DNA from: Cricetulus griseus
Taxonomy: Eukaryota; Chordata; Mammalia; Rodentia; Cricetidae
Direction: 5' to 3'
Length of the DNA stretch: 64,000 nt
Assembly (NCBI RefSeq): GCF_003668045.3
Contig: NC_048597.1
Coordinates: 127,480,098-127,544,097 of the forward strand
Shown piece after piece: positions 11,603 to 23,335 of this stretch. Both the position numbers and the translations under genes were made by a program. A model generated the notes under the pieces. The model was not told where the DNA came from and searched no databases. It saw nothing but the letters and a program-made list of their open reading frames with translations. Positions within the stretch are counted from its first letter, which is position 1. Each line of letters starts with the position of its first letter.

Positions 11603-14119
11603 CTGAAACCACCCCCAAGTTAGTAAGTTCAATCAGCATCCCATCTCCTGGGACATGCCAAGGGCCACTACCACTCATAAGGACCTACAGGTCACTGAGG
11701 CAGTGGCAGTGATTAGGTTACAGAGCAATTTACTCCTGTATAGACCAGGTAGATCCTGGAGAAGAAATGATTTCCTTGGTATATCCAACTCACTAGGGGC
11801 ACAAGTAGTAACTCAAACTTTAGCTGTGATTGCAGATGTATGCTGTAGCCAGAGAGTATAGCTAAAACTTTTTAGCCATAATGTGCTAACAGGGATCTGA
11901 GAGGTGTGTTGTTTTCCATTCCAATTAGAATGGAGTATCAGAATGACTGAGTTTGTGTAGAGACGACCACACTATGTGATTGGAGTCTGCATGGTTTTCT
12001 CACACGGTAGTGATCACTCTCCTGCTATAACATATTCATTAGGCAGATGTATGGCCTGACTGTCCATGTAGGACGATTGGTGGAATGGTCTAATACTGCT
12101 CACACAGAACAACATGGCACCTGATTTGCTCAGGGACTTGTAAGGTGTGAGCTGTAGAGAAGATAAGCCTTATGAAGATTCAGAAAAACTGTCACTTTGT
12201 AATTTTGGGGGGTTTGGGGTCAGACCCACTGAAGTACTAGATCCCTGGTTTGAAAGGCCCAGCTTCATGAGTAAGCCCTCTGCAAAACTCCTGATACAAC
12301 CCTACAGCTCTGGGATAGTATTTTGGCCTGGGGAAAATTGCACTGGAGACTTCAAGAAGGGCCAGTAGTGGTATGGCCACACATTCTGGCCCTCAGAGCT
12401 GTGAGTAGCACCAGTAACAGGGTGTGTGGGATGGCTGATCCCATGAATTCTTCCATGCCAGAGCAGCCTTGCCCAGGACTGAATTTTCCTGGAACCCTTA
12501 AGACCACGGCTCAGATTTCCTCTGGGGAGTAAAGAAAGCTGGAGGACTACCCACCAGCCTCAGTTCCTCACTGGCTGCTCAGAGTTGCTTCTGAGGCCGG
12601 GGCTCTGTCCCGTCTACTTTTAAGCAGGTCAAATTTCTATGGCTGTAGGCATACTAGCCAAGAGACTTGGGAAACTAACCATATGCCTAGGTGGTCTGCC
12701 TGTGAACATCAGTGAAGGCTGCAAGGGTATGCTCAGGGATTCAAAGGTGCCTTTTATACCCTCACAAAATCTTGAAATCATAATAAATTTTTATCTGAGA
12801 GAGATGTGCAGGGAAAAAATAAGTGTCTTTCAACTCCTCTGGCCTCTTCCTGTTCTCCCACTTCCTGGTGAGTAAGAGGCCTAATTGGTTGAATGTGCAA
12901 TTTGATTTAATCCCAGTCTGACTCAGCAATGTCCACAGTATTTTCAAATACCATGCACCCTTGTCAGATAACAGCAGTCTCTCCCTGGCATCCCAGGCAT
13001 CCCTGTAATGGCAGAAAACAGCAGACCTCCAATGCCCAGGGCCTCTCCCTCTCTTCACCCCCTCTGCTGGCATGTGAGGCTGGGGTGGCTTCAGATGTCT
13101 TTCTGGCCCACCCCAGGGCTGTCTCAAGGTTGTTTGGCTCTTTCTGTGGCCCTTGCAGTTGAAAGATTGGCTGGGACTGCCACTAGCCCTCTCACCATGG
13201 CAACTTTTAGTCAAAGCTCGAAGAAATTTTTATCTGCATCTCCTGTTCTCGGTCAAACCATTATCTTGCCTAAACTTCATTCCCTTCCCACTCTCCCAGG
13301 GACCAAAGGAATCTTTGGGTGCAGGTATGGCATTTAACTCATCACTGTACCCTGTCATCTAGTACAGTCTAACATGCAGGCCATGGAAAACTAATTAACA
13401 AATGGAACATTAGGAGGGTAGACTTCCAAGTCATCTTTGAAGAGCTCACCCATCCTGTACAAAGGACTACTCCATAGGAAAAATGTCTTCCTAGAATATA
13501 AAAGCCGTCTTTGTGATGGGTCCCTTGCCTCCCCTCTCCTGACCTCATGCTGTGTATGACTATACCTGACAGGGACAGAGGTGTCTCTCTAAAGCAGTCA
13601 TGCCTGTCCTAGAAGACTCCTTAACTGTGTTAACCATGTTAGTGCTTTGCTTTCTGCTGGCCAATGAGCTGCAGAGAGAGCCAAGAGTACTGGGAGAGGA
13701 GAACTTGGATACCATAGCAACAGGATCCATCAGATCTTAGCCTGGTACCAGTGCCTCTTCACCTGTAATGTGGGATGGCCACCCACACCTGCCATCGGGC
13801 TTGTGTAGTTTTGAAGACTAAGTATACATAATAGCTTAGTCATGCTGGAAATTTAAATAGCCAAATTGAAGACCTGAATTAAGAACAGGTGTGGCCTTGT
13901 GGCTGACAGGCTGGCTGTATAGGCCTAGGAGGCTCTGAAAAAGTGCTGAGTTCTTCCTCCTGGTTCTCCACTGCCTGACACACTGCACAGAGATCAGTGT
14001 TTGAATGCTCCAGGAGCATTGCCTTCAAAAGTCTCCGATCTGGCTTGGAAGCCCTTTTATTATCAGTGTAGTTGGCATGGTTACCAACAGCTCATCTTCA
14101 TGACCAACCTTGATACTCT

Positions 14120-14120
<1 letters not shown>
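11603..14120. other. unassigned DNA, 2.5 kb
   Basis: No gene supported. Parts of 11400-12700, for example GCAACAGGGTGTGTGGGATG-like sequence near 12410-12440, faintly recall MaLR/ERVL internal sequence, but I cannot establish it by eye. The 150-codon minus frame at 12762-13214 shows no domain and overlaps three + frames. Confidence 0.35.
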
Positions 14121-14179
<59 letters not shown>

Positions 14180-14181
14180 AG

Positions 14182-14235
<54 letters not shown>
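14121..14235. repeat. compound (TG)n(GA)n microsatellite
   Basis: GT runs from 14121 to 14176 and GA with small interruptions from 14179 to 14235. The serine/leucine and histidine/threonine frames across it are artefacts. Confidence 0.96.
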
Positions 14236-14238
<3 letters not shown>

Positions 14239-14244
14239 CAGACA

Positions 14245-14445
14245 GACAGGGTCCCCTGTAGCCCACTGTAGCTCAGGCTGGCCTCAAGCTCTCTTTATAC
14301 ATGAGGATAACTCTGAACTTCTGATCTTCCTACCTCTACCTCCTAAGTGCTGATATTACCAGTGTGCACCAAGCCCAGTTTACACAGTGCTGGAAATGGA
14401 ATCCAAGGCAAGCACTCTCCCTAGCACAGCCACAGACATCACAGA
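14245..14445 (-). mobile_element. B4-family SINE (ID + B1), reverse orientation
   Basis: Reverse complement of the B4 layout. The B1-derived half has GTAGCTCAGGCTGGCCTCAA and CTACCTCCTAAGTGCTGAT. The ID-like half has GTGCTGGAAATGGAATCCAA and GGCAAGCACTCTCCC. Confidence 0.75.
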
Positions 14446-14461
14446 GGGGAAAGTCATGCAG

Positions 14462-14640
14462 CAGAACTGGAGTCAGGGTTCAGGGAGCCTGAACTTGGAT
14501 CTCCATGGTATCACTTTAGTTCTAGTGTCTTCATTTATAAAATGTTGAAAATAAAAACTACTTCCTCATGAGGTTGTGAATTTTCCAGGTAATGAAGGTG
14601 AAAAGTTATTTGTAAAATGTGAAAGCTTCCCTTTCTTATA
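14462..14640 (+). mobile_element. MIR SINE
   Basis: Follows the MIR core in order: CTGGAGTCAGGGTTCAGG, GTATCACTTTAGTTCTAGTG, CTTCATTTATAAAATG, CTACTTCCTCATGAGGTTGT. It is ancient and shared among mammals. Confidence 0.6.
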
Positions 14641-14773
14641 TGATAGTCTGTGATACATTGTGTGTCCAGTAATGTTCTGTAAGAATCTGTGGACATTTTC
14701 ACTATTTATAAAACATGACCATTTGGGGAGATGAAAGAGGAAAGCAATGGGATAAATCTGTAGCTGGTTAACC

Positions 14774-14895
14774 CCAAATGTGGTGGCTCACTCTTTTAAT
14801 CCCAGCACTTGGGAAGCTGAGACAGGAGGATTGCCCAAGCTTTTGAGGCTAGCTTTGTCTAAATAGGCTGAAATCCAAGCCAGCCTAGTGGGGAA
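14774..14895 (+). mobile_element. old B1 SINE with an expanded GA tail
   Basis: B1 landmarks are clear: TGTGGTGGCTCACTCTTTTA, ATCCCAGCACTTGGGAAGCT, GAGACAGGAGGATTGCC, then CCAGCCTAGTGGGG. The 3' end runs straight into the GA microsatellite. Confidence 0.8.
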
Positions 14896-14897
14896 TG

Positions 14898-14899
<2 letters not shown>

Positions 14900-14964
<65 letters not shown>
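14900..14964. repeat. (GA)n microsatellite
   Basis: A pure GA run of about 32 units attached to the end of the preceding B1. Confidence 0.96.
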
Positions 14965-14966
<2 letters not shown>

Positions 14967-17270
14967 AAAGCTCAGCAAATGTCCTCAAAGTATAAATGGG
15001 CTGTTTTGAAGCCTATAAGAGAATAAAATGGGGCTAAAAGACATCTGCTTAACTTTATCTGAAATCTGTGCAAAGTGGAGAGATTAAGTAAACAAGAATG
15101 ACATGTTTCTTACTGGCATAACATGGTATTTATTGTTGATACAATAACATAGTAAATTTATTCTGGTTTGTCTAAAAGAGAACATCTTATCTTCTGTTTA
15201 GATGGGCAAGAATCAGGGTCTGATTTTCAGTGTCTGGCTGATTTGTCCTTGAGGTTTCCCGAACAAATGCTCCCTTACTGAACACCTGGCAGGGTCCCTT
15301 GCTAGGACCAAAGGGTAGCATGAGAGGCTGAATCAGAGCGAACTCAGCTCCCAAGTCAGTTCAGACACTGACAATTAGGCTTGGGGGCAGATGCTGGCCT
15401 ACCTTCTGAAGACAGACAGCCCTCCTAATTCTGTTGTTCATTTTATTCTTGCAATCTTCTTTTGACTCTCTGGCCCTTCCTTGTTTGATTTAACATTGTG
15501 GTCTCCAAAGCTGGGACATAGAAAATGTCAGGCTTCAAATTTTAGAAAAAGTGGGCCTTCGGGGAATGAAGGAATTGTGATATATATGGGGGACGTGCCG
15601 TTCACATGTACCTGTGGGTGGTTGCTCTTTCCATGCTTGGCTTTCAAAGTCTGTCTTAGCCAGAGTAGAGATGGTTAATTAAGTAACTGAGCCCACTCAT
15701 GTCCAAAGACTGTTTTCTCCTCACTTGGATGGGCTCCTGTTCACACTCCTGAGGTGGAACTTGGGGCTCTATAGCCTAGGGGAATCATGGAAATGCATAA
15801 AGTATGAGATACACTGTCCCTCAGTACATGTTCTCTCCTCCATCTAGGAATTGATACCATACCACCAAAAGCACACATAACTGCCTTCTATTGAAGTTTG
15901 ATTCTAGCTCAGCTAAGGAGCTGTGCTACATTTTACAGAGTCCCTATACCCAGGAACAACCATGTAATAGGGTGTGAGTAGAAGCCAGTGCAGACTTGGA
16001 ACAGGAGAGAAACATGCATTCTTTGGCCATCGCTTCCTTCTGCAGGAAGACCTAGGCAAAAAGGAATGGAAGAGCAGTGGAGAGAAAGGGACTTTCAGAA
16101 GTGTCTCCTTCAACTACACCAAGGTTCCTTTTCCTCTTTTTAAGCCATTGACATTTTAACAGAAAGAAGAACCCAGTTCCATTGTGCTTATGCAAAAGCC
16201 AATGGAGAGCCCAGGGCATCCCCCAGAGGCACATACACTTTGCTGGGGGGAAGTCACAGGAGCAGAAGAGAGCAAGCTGTCTCTACCAAAGGAGAGAAGA
16301 TACAAAAGGGACCATCATGGCCAGGGCTGCACCACCTGCCTTCTCTTGCACAATTGGTGAGGTGTGGTGAGGACTGGTAAATGTCACTTGGGCATCCTTT
16401 TATATGAGCCTTTTATGGGTGTCTTTCTCTAGAGAAGTCACTGTAATTGATCTGTAGTGGTGGCATCTCAGGCAGCCTCACTTTGCATGCGGGTTACAGA
16501 GAATGTTGTCTACACAGCTAGCCACAGAGCTGAATTCATTCTCGCTTCCCTCTTAGAATGCAATAGCATTTCCCTGTTCTTGCAAAAGGAAAGAAAGCAG
16601 AAGGTTCCAACACTCATAATTAGACATCAAACCTGAGTCTTGTTGCTGGCAGGGCACAGGAAAAGCACAAAAGCTCAAGAAAATGTAACATTTTTACAGG
16701 AAAATGTTTCTCACTGTTAGCCCTTCCCCCCATTTGCCTTCACTGCATTGACTAGTTACCACAATACATTGGCTGCTGGTTAAATCTTTGTGTTGACAGT
16801 GTTCTGAGGGTTAGCCCAGAGCAATCTGAGAGCAGCCCCATCAGCCTTTCACGAAGATTTGTTTTTCCAGTACAAACAACCTCAAATGCTCAGCATCATA
16901 GCCCTGTTCTCCACCCAAGTTATCAAATGCAAGCTCAAATCTAGAGGGAATGGTAGGGTTCAAAGTTTTTTCCTCTCTTCCCAGTTTATCTCTAGATTTG
17001 GAGTCAGCAGACTAAAATAAGGTCCCTTACTGACTGCTATTTTTTTTGCACTGAGTTTAAAAAAAAAAAACAAAAAAATTTCTTTTATATTGAAAACTTA
17101 CATCTCACAGTAAATTCCAGGGACAGCAAAGGGAAGCCCCTTCACTCTTTACCATTGTTCTCCTCAGCTGTATTTTACATAAATATATTATATGTCAGAG
17201 CTAGAGAGCTGCTGTTACTGCTACTGGTGTGTGTGGGGGGGGGAGGGAGGTTGTGTTTAAACAGATAGTT
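14965..17270. other. unassigned DNA, 2.3 kb
   Basis: No repeat family or gene recognised. It has short A-rich and T-rich runs near 17041-17080 and a poly-G run near 17232. Confidence 0.4.
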
Positions 17271-17885
17271 GTGTGTGATGAATTTGTGTAGCACATGCAT
17301 AAGTGTAGTTTATTTACATACTACATTCGTATAGTTTGTGTGCATGTGTGTGTATAGTATGTATTGAGTATAGATTGTGTAAGGTACTTGCCCGTGTATG
17401 TACATGTATAGTTGTGTTATATAATTTGTCTTTTGTATAAAAGTGGATTATATGTGGTGTGTGTGTATGTGGTTTGTATTGAGTATAAGTTGTGTGTAAT
17501 ATATGTGTGTATATGGTTTATATGGGTAATAGATTGTGGTGTTTGTGAGTAGTTTGTATTGACTATAGATTGTGTTATGTGTATAAATGGTTTTTATACA
17601 GTTTATATTGAATACAGTTTGTGGTGTGTAAAGTTTGTAGTAAGTATAATTTTGTATGGTGTGTAGATAGTTTATATACATGTTTTATATATTAGTGTAT
17701 GTAGTTTGTATTGAATATAGATTAAGTGGTTTGTATTGAGTGTAAATTGTGTGTAGTATATGTATAGATAGTTTATATGGATAACAGATTGTGGTGTTTT
17801 GAGTAGTTTGTACTGAGTACAGTTTTGTGGTATGTATATATGGTTTTTATACAGTTTGTATTGAATATAGATTGTGTGTGTGGAA
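17271..17885. repeat. degenerate TG-rich minisatellite with 257-bp higher-order period
   Basis: About nine variants of a unit resembling AGTTTGTATTGAGTATAGAT occur, near 17357, 17471, 17551, 17600, 17632, 17702, 17728, 17803 and 17852. The block from 17471 to about 17628 reappears from 17728 to about 17880 with the same internal order (TTTATATGGRTAAYAGATTG, then GGTTTTTATACAG). This gives a second-level period of 257 bases. The tyrosine/asparagine-rich minus frame over it is a repeat translation. Confidence 0.88.
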
Positions 17886-18064
17886 AGGTGGTTAGTCCTG
17901 TCATTTTTTCACATATACAATCATATCATCACTCTGCAGATCAAGATATAGGTGTGTCACCCCCAAAGCTTTTAGGGACCCTTGTTAAAGCTATGCCCAT
18001 TCACCTCTTTTCACCATCCCTAAACTCAGACAGTCACAAATGTAATCTCTTTAAGAATGCTGTA
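17886..18064. other. unassigned DNA
   Basis: Nothing recognised. Confidence 0.4.
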
Positions 18065-18188
18065 TAAATGGTAGTACATGCCTCAGCACCATGGAGGATG
18101 AGGCAGGAGGATGAGGCCAGGCTGGGCTACAGAAAGAGTGCGAGGCCATCTGGAGACATAGGAAGACCTTATCTCAAAAACAAACACC
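18065..18188 (+). mobile_element. diverged B1 SINE
   Basis: GGTAGTACATGCCTCAGCAC, GGATGAGGCAGGAGGATGAG, CCAGGCTGGGCTACAG and ACCTTATCTCAAAAACAAAC follow B1 order with many changes. It is followed directly by a B3 element. Confidence 0.7.
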
Positions 18189-18189
18189 A

Positions 18190-18358
18190 AGGACTGGTAA
18201 GATTGCTCAGTTGATTAAGGTGACTGCCACCATGCTTCAACTGCACGTTGTCCCAGGACCTCCATGTGAGTCCAGTGGCTTGCATGAGCCCATACATGTA
18301 CATGTGTGTACACACCCAACATAAGCAAATGTATAAATGCAATAAAAATCATTAAAAT
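18190..18358 (+). mobile_element. B3/B2-type SINE
   Basis: A tRNA-like head (GGACTGGTAAGATTGCTCAG, then GGTGACTGCCACCATGC) is followed by GACCTCCATGTGAGTCCAGT, CATACATGTACATGTGTGTA and an A/T-rich tail AATGCAATAAAAATC. It is typical B3/B2 architecture, diverged. Confidence 0.75.
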
Positions 18359-19080
18359 GGTGTTGTATGAATGAGATGGCTGACCATGTGCAAACTACAG
18401 TTACTGCTGTGCCAAGGCTTGAGTTGGTAACTTTATTTTTATTTTCATTTTCCTCTGTTTCTCACTCTTCTGGGCCTTTTTTCCTAACTTCCCATCAGGC
18501 ACTTGACAGACTTCAGGATTCCACTTTGACTGACCTACTGCAACTTTCTGATGTATTTATATACCTGGCTCATCAAAATCTACAAATGGGAACATTTTAC
18601 CAGTCTGAATAAATTACAGAAATCTTACTTGTTTCTAAATCCCTTTCTCCTAACTCACATATATTGCAGGTGCTATGGATATTTTCTTTGCATACATTGA
18701 CAACCATATTGGACACTATGATAAAGTTTAGCAAACTTGAGAGGAAGAAATATCTCGAACTTGTACTTTTAGATTTTTTTCCTTCTTCAAAATATTTGAG
18801 CAGTCTTTAAAAAAAAAAAACTTTGCCTTTCTTTTTCAATAACTCCCTTTAATTTAAATTTAGCCATTTACTCAGAAAGGTCTGTTGTAACATATTCCCT
18901 TCAATTTCCTTTATCTGGGAAATATCTGTTTCATCTTCATTTTTGAAACACAATTTCACTATGTATAAATGACCAACACTCCTATCACTGAAAACATCTC
19001 ATGTGACACTGTCCATTGGGAAATATGCACAAATGTGTATTAACCACAGAGAGGGAACCAATGGCAAAGCAAAGCTAACT
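18359..19080. other. unassigned AT-rich DNA
   Basis: No gene or clear repeat. An A-homopolymer lies near 18809-18818. Confidence 0.4.
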
Positions 19081-19084
19081 TGGT

Positions 19085-19700
19085 GAACCAATGAGCTTTG
19101 TCAGGGTTACTTACAGGAGTATAGGTGAGAGGTCATTTACTGGAGCAGAAATGACTCAAAGAGAGCTGATCACCAAAAGCTCAGGCAAGCATGGGTGACA
19201 GGTCACCAAAGCTGGGACTCTGGAACTCACTATACAACTTGTTTACAGGCAATTCAACAGGCAGAAGAATTTTCTTCCAGGCAGCTCTGTTGACCTTTGT
19301 AATGTTTCAGGCAGTCTGTGTGGCTTCTGGCTCTTCCAGATGCTTGTCTACCCTCTGCCTCTTGTAGGTATCTCAGCTGATCCTTCACAGGTCTCTTTCT
19401 TTTTCAAGCTATTTGGCTAGTTTCTGACTCTTCTAGACAGCTCAGCTAGGCAGGAAGTATCTCTCCCCAGCCCTTGCTGTGTATAAACACTCAGGAAGGG
19501 AGGGACCTGGTATATCTGGTCAGTTTCAGGGACTTCCTGAGGCTTCTGAGTTGGCTTACTTCCTAAATCTTAACAGTATTTCCCTGCAGGATATAATATA
19601 TGGAGGAAATCGTTACACAACTTCATTCCTGTGGTTTCTCATGAGGATGCAGTAGCAGACGATAGAATGTGAGCAGCAAGCAGGTGAACCAAGGAGTATG
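19085..19700 (+). mobile_element. probable RMER-type rodent LTR repeat
   Basis: The stretch reads like a medium-reiteration rodent repeat: GCATGGGTGACAGGTCACCA, TTCTTCCAGGCAGCTCTGTT, ACTCAGGAAGGGAGGGACCT, GTCAGTTTCAGGGACTTCCT, ATTCCTGTGGTTTCTCATGA. I recognise the pattern but not the exact family name (RMER6 or a relative is possible), and the ends are not certain. Confidence 0.42.
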
Positions 19701-20049
19701 TCTAGAACAGATTTTTAAAATTAGGAGGTGATTATACAGGCCATAAATAGCAAGAGAGGGGAGGTGGGAGGTGAACTGTGGAGAAGAAGAGGCAAGCTGA
19801 AAAAACTATTTAGAAGTGACAGAGAGTAATGGCTGTTTAGAAATGACATCATTGAAACTCATGGGATGTGGAGTTGGAGAACCAATTTAAAGGCCTGATA
19901 CTGTTTACTTGACACACTGCCTTTTGCCAAAGAGGCTTCCCATCTGAGTCTGTTTCCAAAATGAGCAAATGATTTTTTCGCTTTCCTGGGACTTGACTCT
20001 TACAGTTTGTCACAGAAAGCCATGTCATGGGATTGAGGCTGTCTATCTG
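19701..20049. other. unassigned DNA
   Basis: Nothing recognised. Confidence 0.4.
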
Positions 20050-20222
20050 CTGTTATTATTTTTAATTATGTATGTGTATGGGAACATGCTTGCAGACGTG
20101 TGTGTGTGTGTGGGGGGGGAGTTAGGTAGTGCTGAGCCACCCAATGTGGGTGCTAGGAAATGAACTTGCATCCTCTGCAAAAGTAGCACTCACTATTAAC
20201 TGCTGAGCCATTTCTCCAGCCC
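20050..20222 (-). mobile_element. B3/B2-type SINE, reverse orientation
   Basis: An AT-rich tail end is followed by a TG/G run, CAATGTGGGTGCTAGGAAAT, GAACTTGCATCCTCTGCAA and TAACTGCTGAGCCATTTCTC CAGCCCC, which is the reverse complement of the tRNA-like B3/B2 head. Confidence 0.82.
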
Positions 20223-21640
20223 CTGTCTGTTTATTTTAAGTCAATTTCCCAATGTGCCTCTCCAAAAAGTAGCATCTCTTTGTCTAACTCATGTGGAACT
20301 TATCTAACAGGTGGTGGAGTCAGGGCTAAATGTTGTGAGACTATAAAAAGATTTCTGTAACTCTTCTGTGTTTAAGCATAGATAGGCTGAATATAAGTTT
20401 TTGTTCCAGCTAGCCTCTGATTGACAGCTAAAGCTTGCCATTAAATTAATGCTCATAAATAGTAGACCCATATAAATAGAATCATGCATTTCCCTCTTTG
20501 GCACCTCTTAAAAAGATCAAGAAGATGTTTGCAATTCCTTCAAATTTTACTAAACATGTGTACATTGTGTCTCAGATTCTCTTGTATAGTATCACTGAGC
20601 ACCATCACTTCATGCAAATGACACTGTGTACTATCACTTGCAAACCAGGTGCAGAGCTACAGGAGCAAACTTCCACTTAACTTCACATCCAGATGCTAAG
20701 TTGGTGCTATGTTTTATGTCTCTTCTCTCCCTTTAATTCCGTAATAACAAAAATTGCCACAACCCACTTCTCACTTAACAGACACTGAGCTTTAAAAAGT
20801 GACAGCCATTTTGGTGTCTATGTCAGAATTAAGTGACTACAGTGAGAGCCACATGGTGACTGCTGTTCTGAATGCCATCTTCACTACTTTTCCATTAACT
20901 GGGACATCACTGTAAGTTGTACAAACAGCACAGATTCGTAGTCACACCTCGGGAGCATTCTGGAATGCCCCGTATCTCCATCCAGTTTCTTCCATGAGTT
21001 TGCTTACTCTTCCACTTACTAATTCAGCAATGAAAATGGATTAGTCACCACTTTCGTCATTATTTCTGTTAGGCCACAGGCATGGCAGCTACATGTTTAT
21101 CTATTGACATTACTTGTTTTGGGCAGCTGCTGTATCTTCCCTCCTGGCAGCGGGAGACCCATGAGCTCAAGGAGCTTACAGTGACTACTGACCATCACAA
21201 ACACCGACATTTTCAAGGATCTTCCCTGCATAGAATCACAGCATTTCCCCTGAAACAGGACCAACAAAATGCATTTAAGATGGGTAAGTTAAAATTTCCC
21301 CTCTTGAAAACTGGTTTTTAAGAACATTTTTCAAATCACCCGATGAGCAAATAAGGAGCTTAATTCATTTTCCTGTCTTTCCTGGACATAATGAATCTGC
21401 CACTGCCACGGTCCCAAGCCCTCTCCATCTGAAGAAACAAAGCAGGCAGCGAGAAACAGGTTGCTTTTGTCTGGGTGATGTCATCCAGGTCCAGTGAGCG
21501 ATCTGCTGTCTGCCAGTTCTGGTTCTCTCTGCACTAAGATGCTGCCTTGGTTTTCTCTCTCCACAGGGATGCAGCAGGGCTGGGAGGGAGATGGGGGAGG
21601 GTGGCTGCCCTCCCACTGACAGTTCTAAGAGCACATGACA
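20223..21640. other. unassigned DNA, 1.4 kb
   Basis: No repeat or gene recognised. The short frames at 21082-21321 and 21365-21634 have no domain. Confidence 0.4.
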
Positions 21641-22140
21641 GAAGAAAACCAGGCTATTACTAAAACTGATCAGCTCAGAAGCAATGCAATCAAAGCCTTC
21701 AATTACACCTGGGTGATTTAATCAGCTCCCTGTCAAACTCGGGCTGGGGCTCCTTTGCTACTGTACAAATACAGTAATTACCACACCAGCTTGCAATAAG
21801 ATATCATTTCAGTGGATTAGAAAACACATTCTGTCCTCAATTACCAACAGCCAATTTATAGACCCTGAAACAAGCAATATTTTTTAATTGCTGCCTTTGT
21901 GTCATTATCTCAAAATTACTTCTCTTATGAGGCATTGAATCATCTCAGCAGTGTTGGGAGTGAGGGCAGGGGGGAGATCCAAAACCTTGTGCTCTGTTCT
22001 TTCAGATGAAATAGAAGCATCAACCTTGTTCCCTGCTGTGCTAGATTTTGAAATAAGAAAACAATCAGAACTCCAGAGACTCTCAGCTATGCAAATGATC
22101 ATAAACAAAGCCCAGGGGTCCAGAGCGAATGGCTGATGAG
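21640..22140. other. repeat-free stretch resembling a conserved noncoding element
   Basis: Balanced sequence with no transposon resemblance. It has several homeodomain-like TAATTA/CAATTA cores (AATTACACC, AGTAATTACC, TCAATTACC, TTTTTAATTGC) and an octamer-like ATGCAAAT with a neighbouring GATCATAAAC near 22089-22107. These traits are common in developmental enhancers. Conservation cannot be judged from one sequence. Confidence 0.3.
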
Positions 22141-22589
22141 GAAACCAGGGGTCACATTATTCTGACCTGTGACTTTCTGTTCTTCTAGCCAGATTCCCCA
22201 TCATATCCCTATCTTCTAAGCTTCCTCTTGTGGAGGAAGGCCTTTATTTCCTTTGAGGGTGTGCTTTAGTTTGTGCCAGATATGGCCACTGTCATATTCC
22301 AATGTTTGGAAGATTTGAAATCTCTACCCATTGCCTTCCAAGCCCAGGTACCCTTCCAAAGAGCAGGAGTGACTTAGCTCCACTCAGCCATAGCAGGGCA
22401 CCTAGATTCTTCACTTCCTGGTTTCGGGGCACATCAGATACTCCCTGCTGACTTCCTCCACCCTGCCAGGCTACTCAGCTTAGAGGGATGGTAGAGCTAG
22501 CTTCCACAGGAAGTACTTTTATTTTACCAGACAGCAGAGTACAGAAAAAATTATTATTGTTAGTATGACAAACCTTCCACAGAATTTAC

Positions 22590-22760
22590 AACATCAGATT
22601 GTATTTCACAAATACTGTGGCAGTCAGCCATAGTGTGTATCATTGATCTCACTTACTAAGTGAGGAACTCAGGCATAGAATGACTGAAGGTTCTGGAGGT
22701 ACTGATGTCATAGGACATTGAACAAGACTCAAAGAGAATAGGTTTTGATCCTGACACTGG
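22590..22760 (-). mobile_element. MIR SINE fragment, reverse orientation
   Basis: ATTGATCTCACTTACTAAGT GAGGAACTCAGGCATAGAAT and GGTTTTGATCCTGACACTGG follow the reverse MIR consensus. Confidence 0.5.
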
Positions 22761-22794
22761 CACTCAGTAGCTAATTAGCATCTTTAGTAGCAAT

Positions 22795-22990
22795 ATTTAT
22801 TGAGAGTGCCATGAACTTTTTCAACATTTCACACTAGTGCTACTTTTAATCTACATAATGACTCCATTAGGTAAAAACTATAGTAACCCCACCGAATAAA
22901 GCATAAAGCTGAAATGGAGAGGAGCAACTTGTCCAGGGTGACATTGCAAGGAAACAGCACTTCTATGCTCCTGTTCTTAGCTAACCATTG
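22795..22990 (-). mobile_element. MIR SINE, reverse orientation
   Basis: AATATTTATTGAGAGTGCCA, CTACTTTTAATCTACATAAT GACTCCATTAGG and GGAGAGGAGCAACTTGTCCA then GGGTGACATTGCAAGG match the reverse complement of MIR across most of its length. Confidence 0.68.
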
Positions 22991-23004
22991 CCTTTGATTT
23001 GGGC

Positions 23005-23335
23005 ACTTCTCTCAGGCTATGACAAAATGCCTGGGAGAAGAAATGGTTTGACAATCTAGTCATGGTGGTGAAACCCTGGGTAAGTTCATGGCAGTGGAAG
23101 GGTGGGGCTAGGGCTTCTCACATCTTGATGACAAGAAAGCAAGAATGTGGAATTGATGTAGCATCTCCTTTTTCCATTTTTATTCGGTCTGAGACTCTAG
23201 CCCATGGATGGTCCTACCCACATCCAGGGTGGACCTTCCATCCTCAGTTAAATGTCTTTGTAAGTACCTAGACAGATGATTCGACATGGTGAGTCCAATC
23301 TAGTCAAGTTGAAAACTGAGATGAGCCTTAACGAG
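23005..23335 (-). mobile_element. rodent MaLR LTR, reverse orientation
   Basis: CAGGCTATGACAAAATGCCT, CTAGTCATGGTGGTGAAACC, TTTTTATTCGGTCTGAGACT, CTAGCCCATGGATGGTCCTA, CCTCAGTTAAATGTC and AATCTAGTCAAGTTGAAAAC follow the reverse complement of the old rodent MaLR LTR (MTD/MTE/ORR1-like). Confidence 0.65.

Noticed and set aside
11603..12700. Possible ERVL/MaLR internal region
   Set aside because: Only scattered phrases feel familiar. No coherent order or reading frame could be traced by eye, so I left it unassigned.
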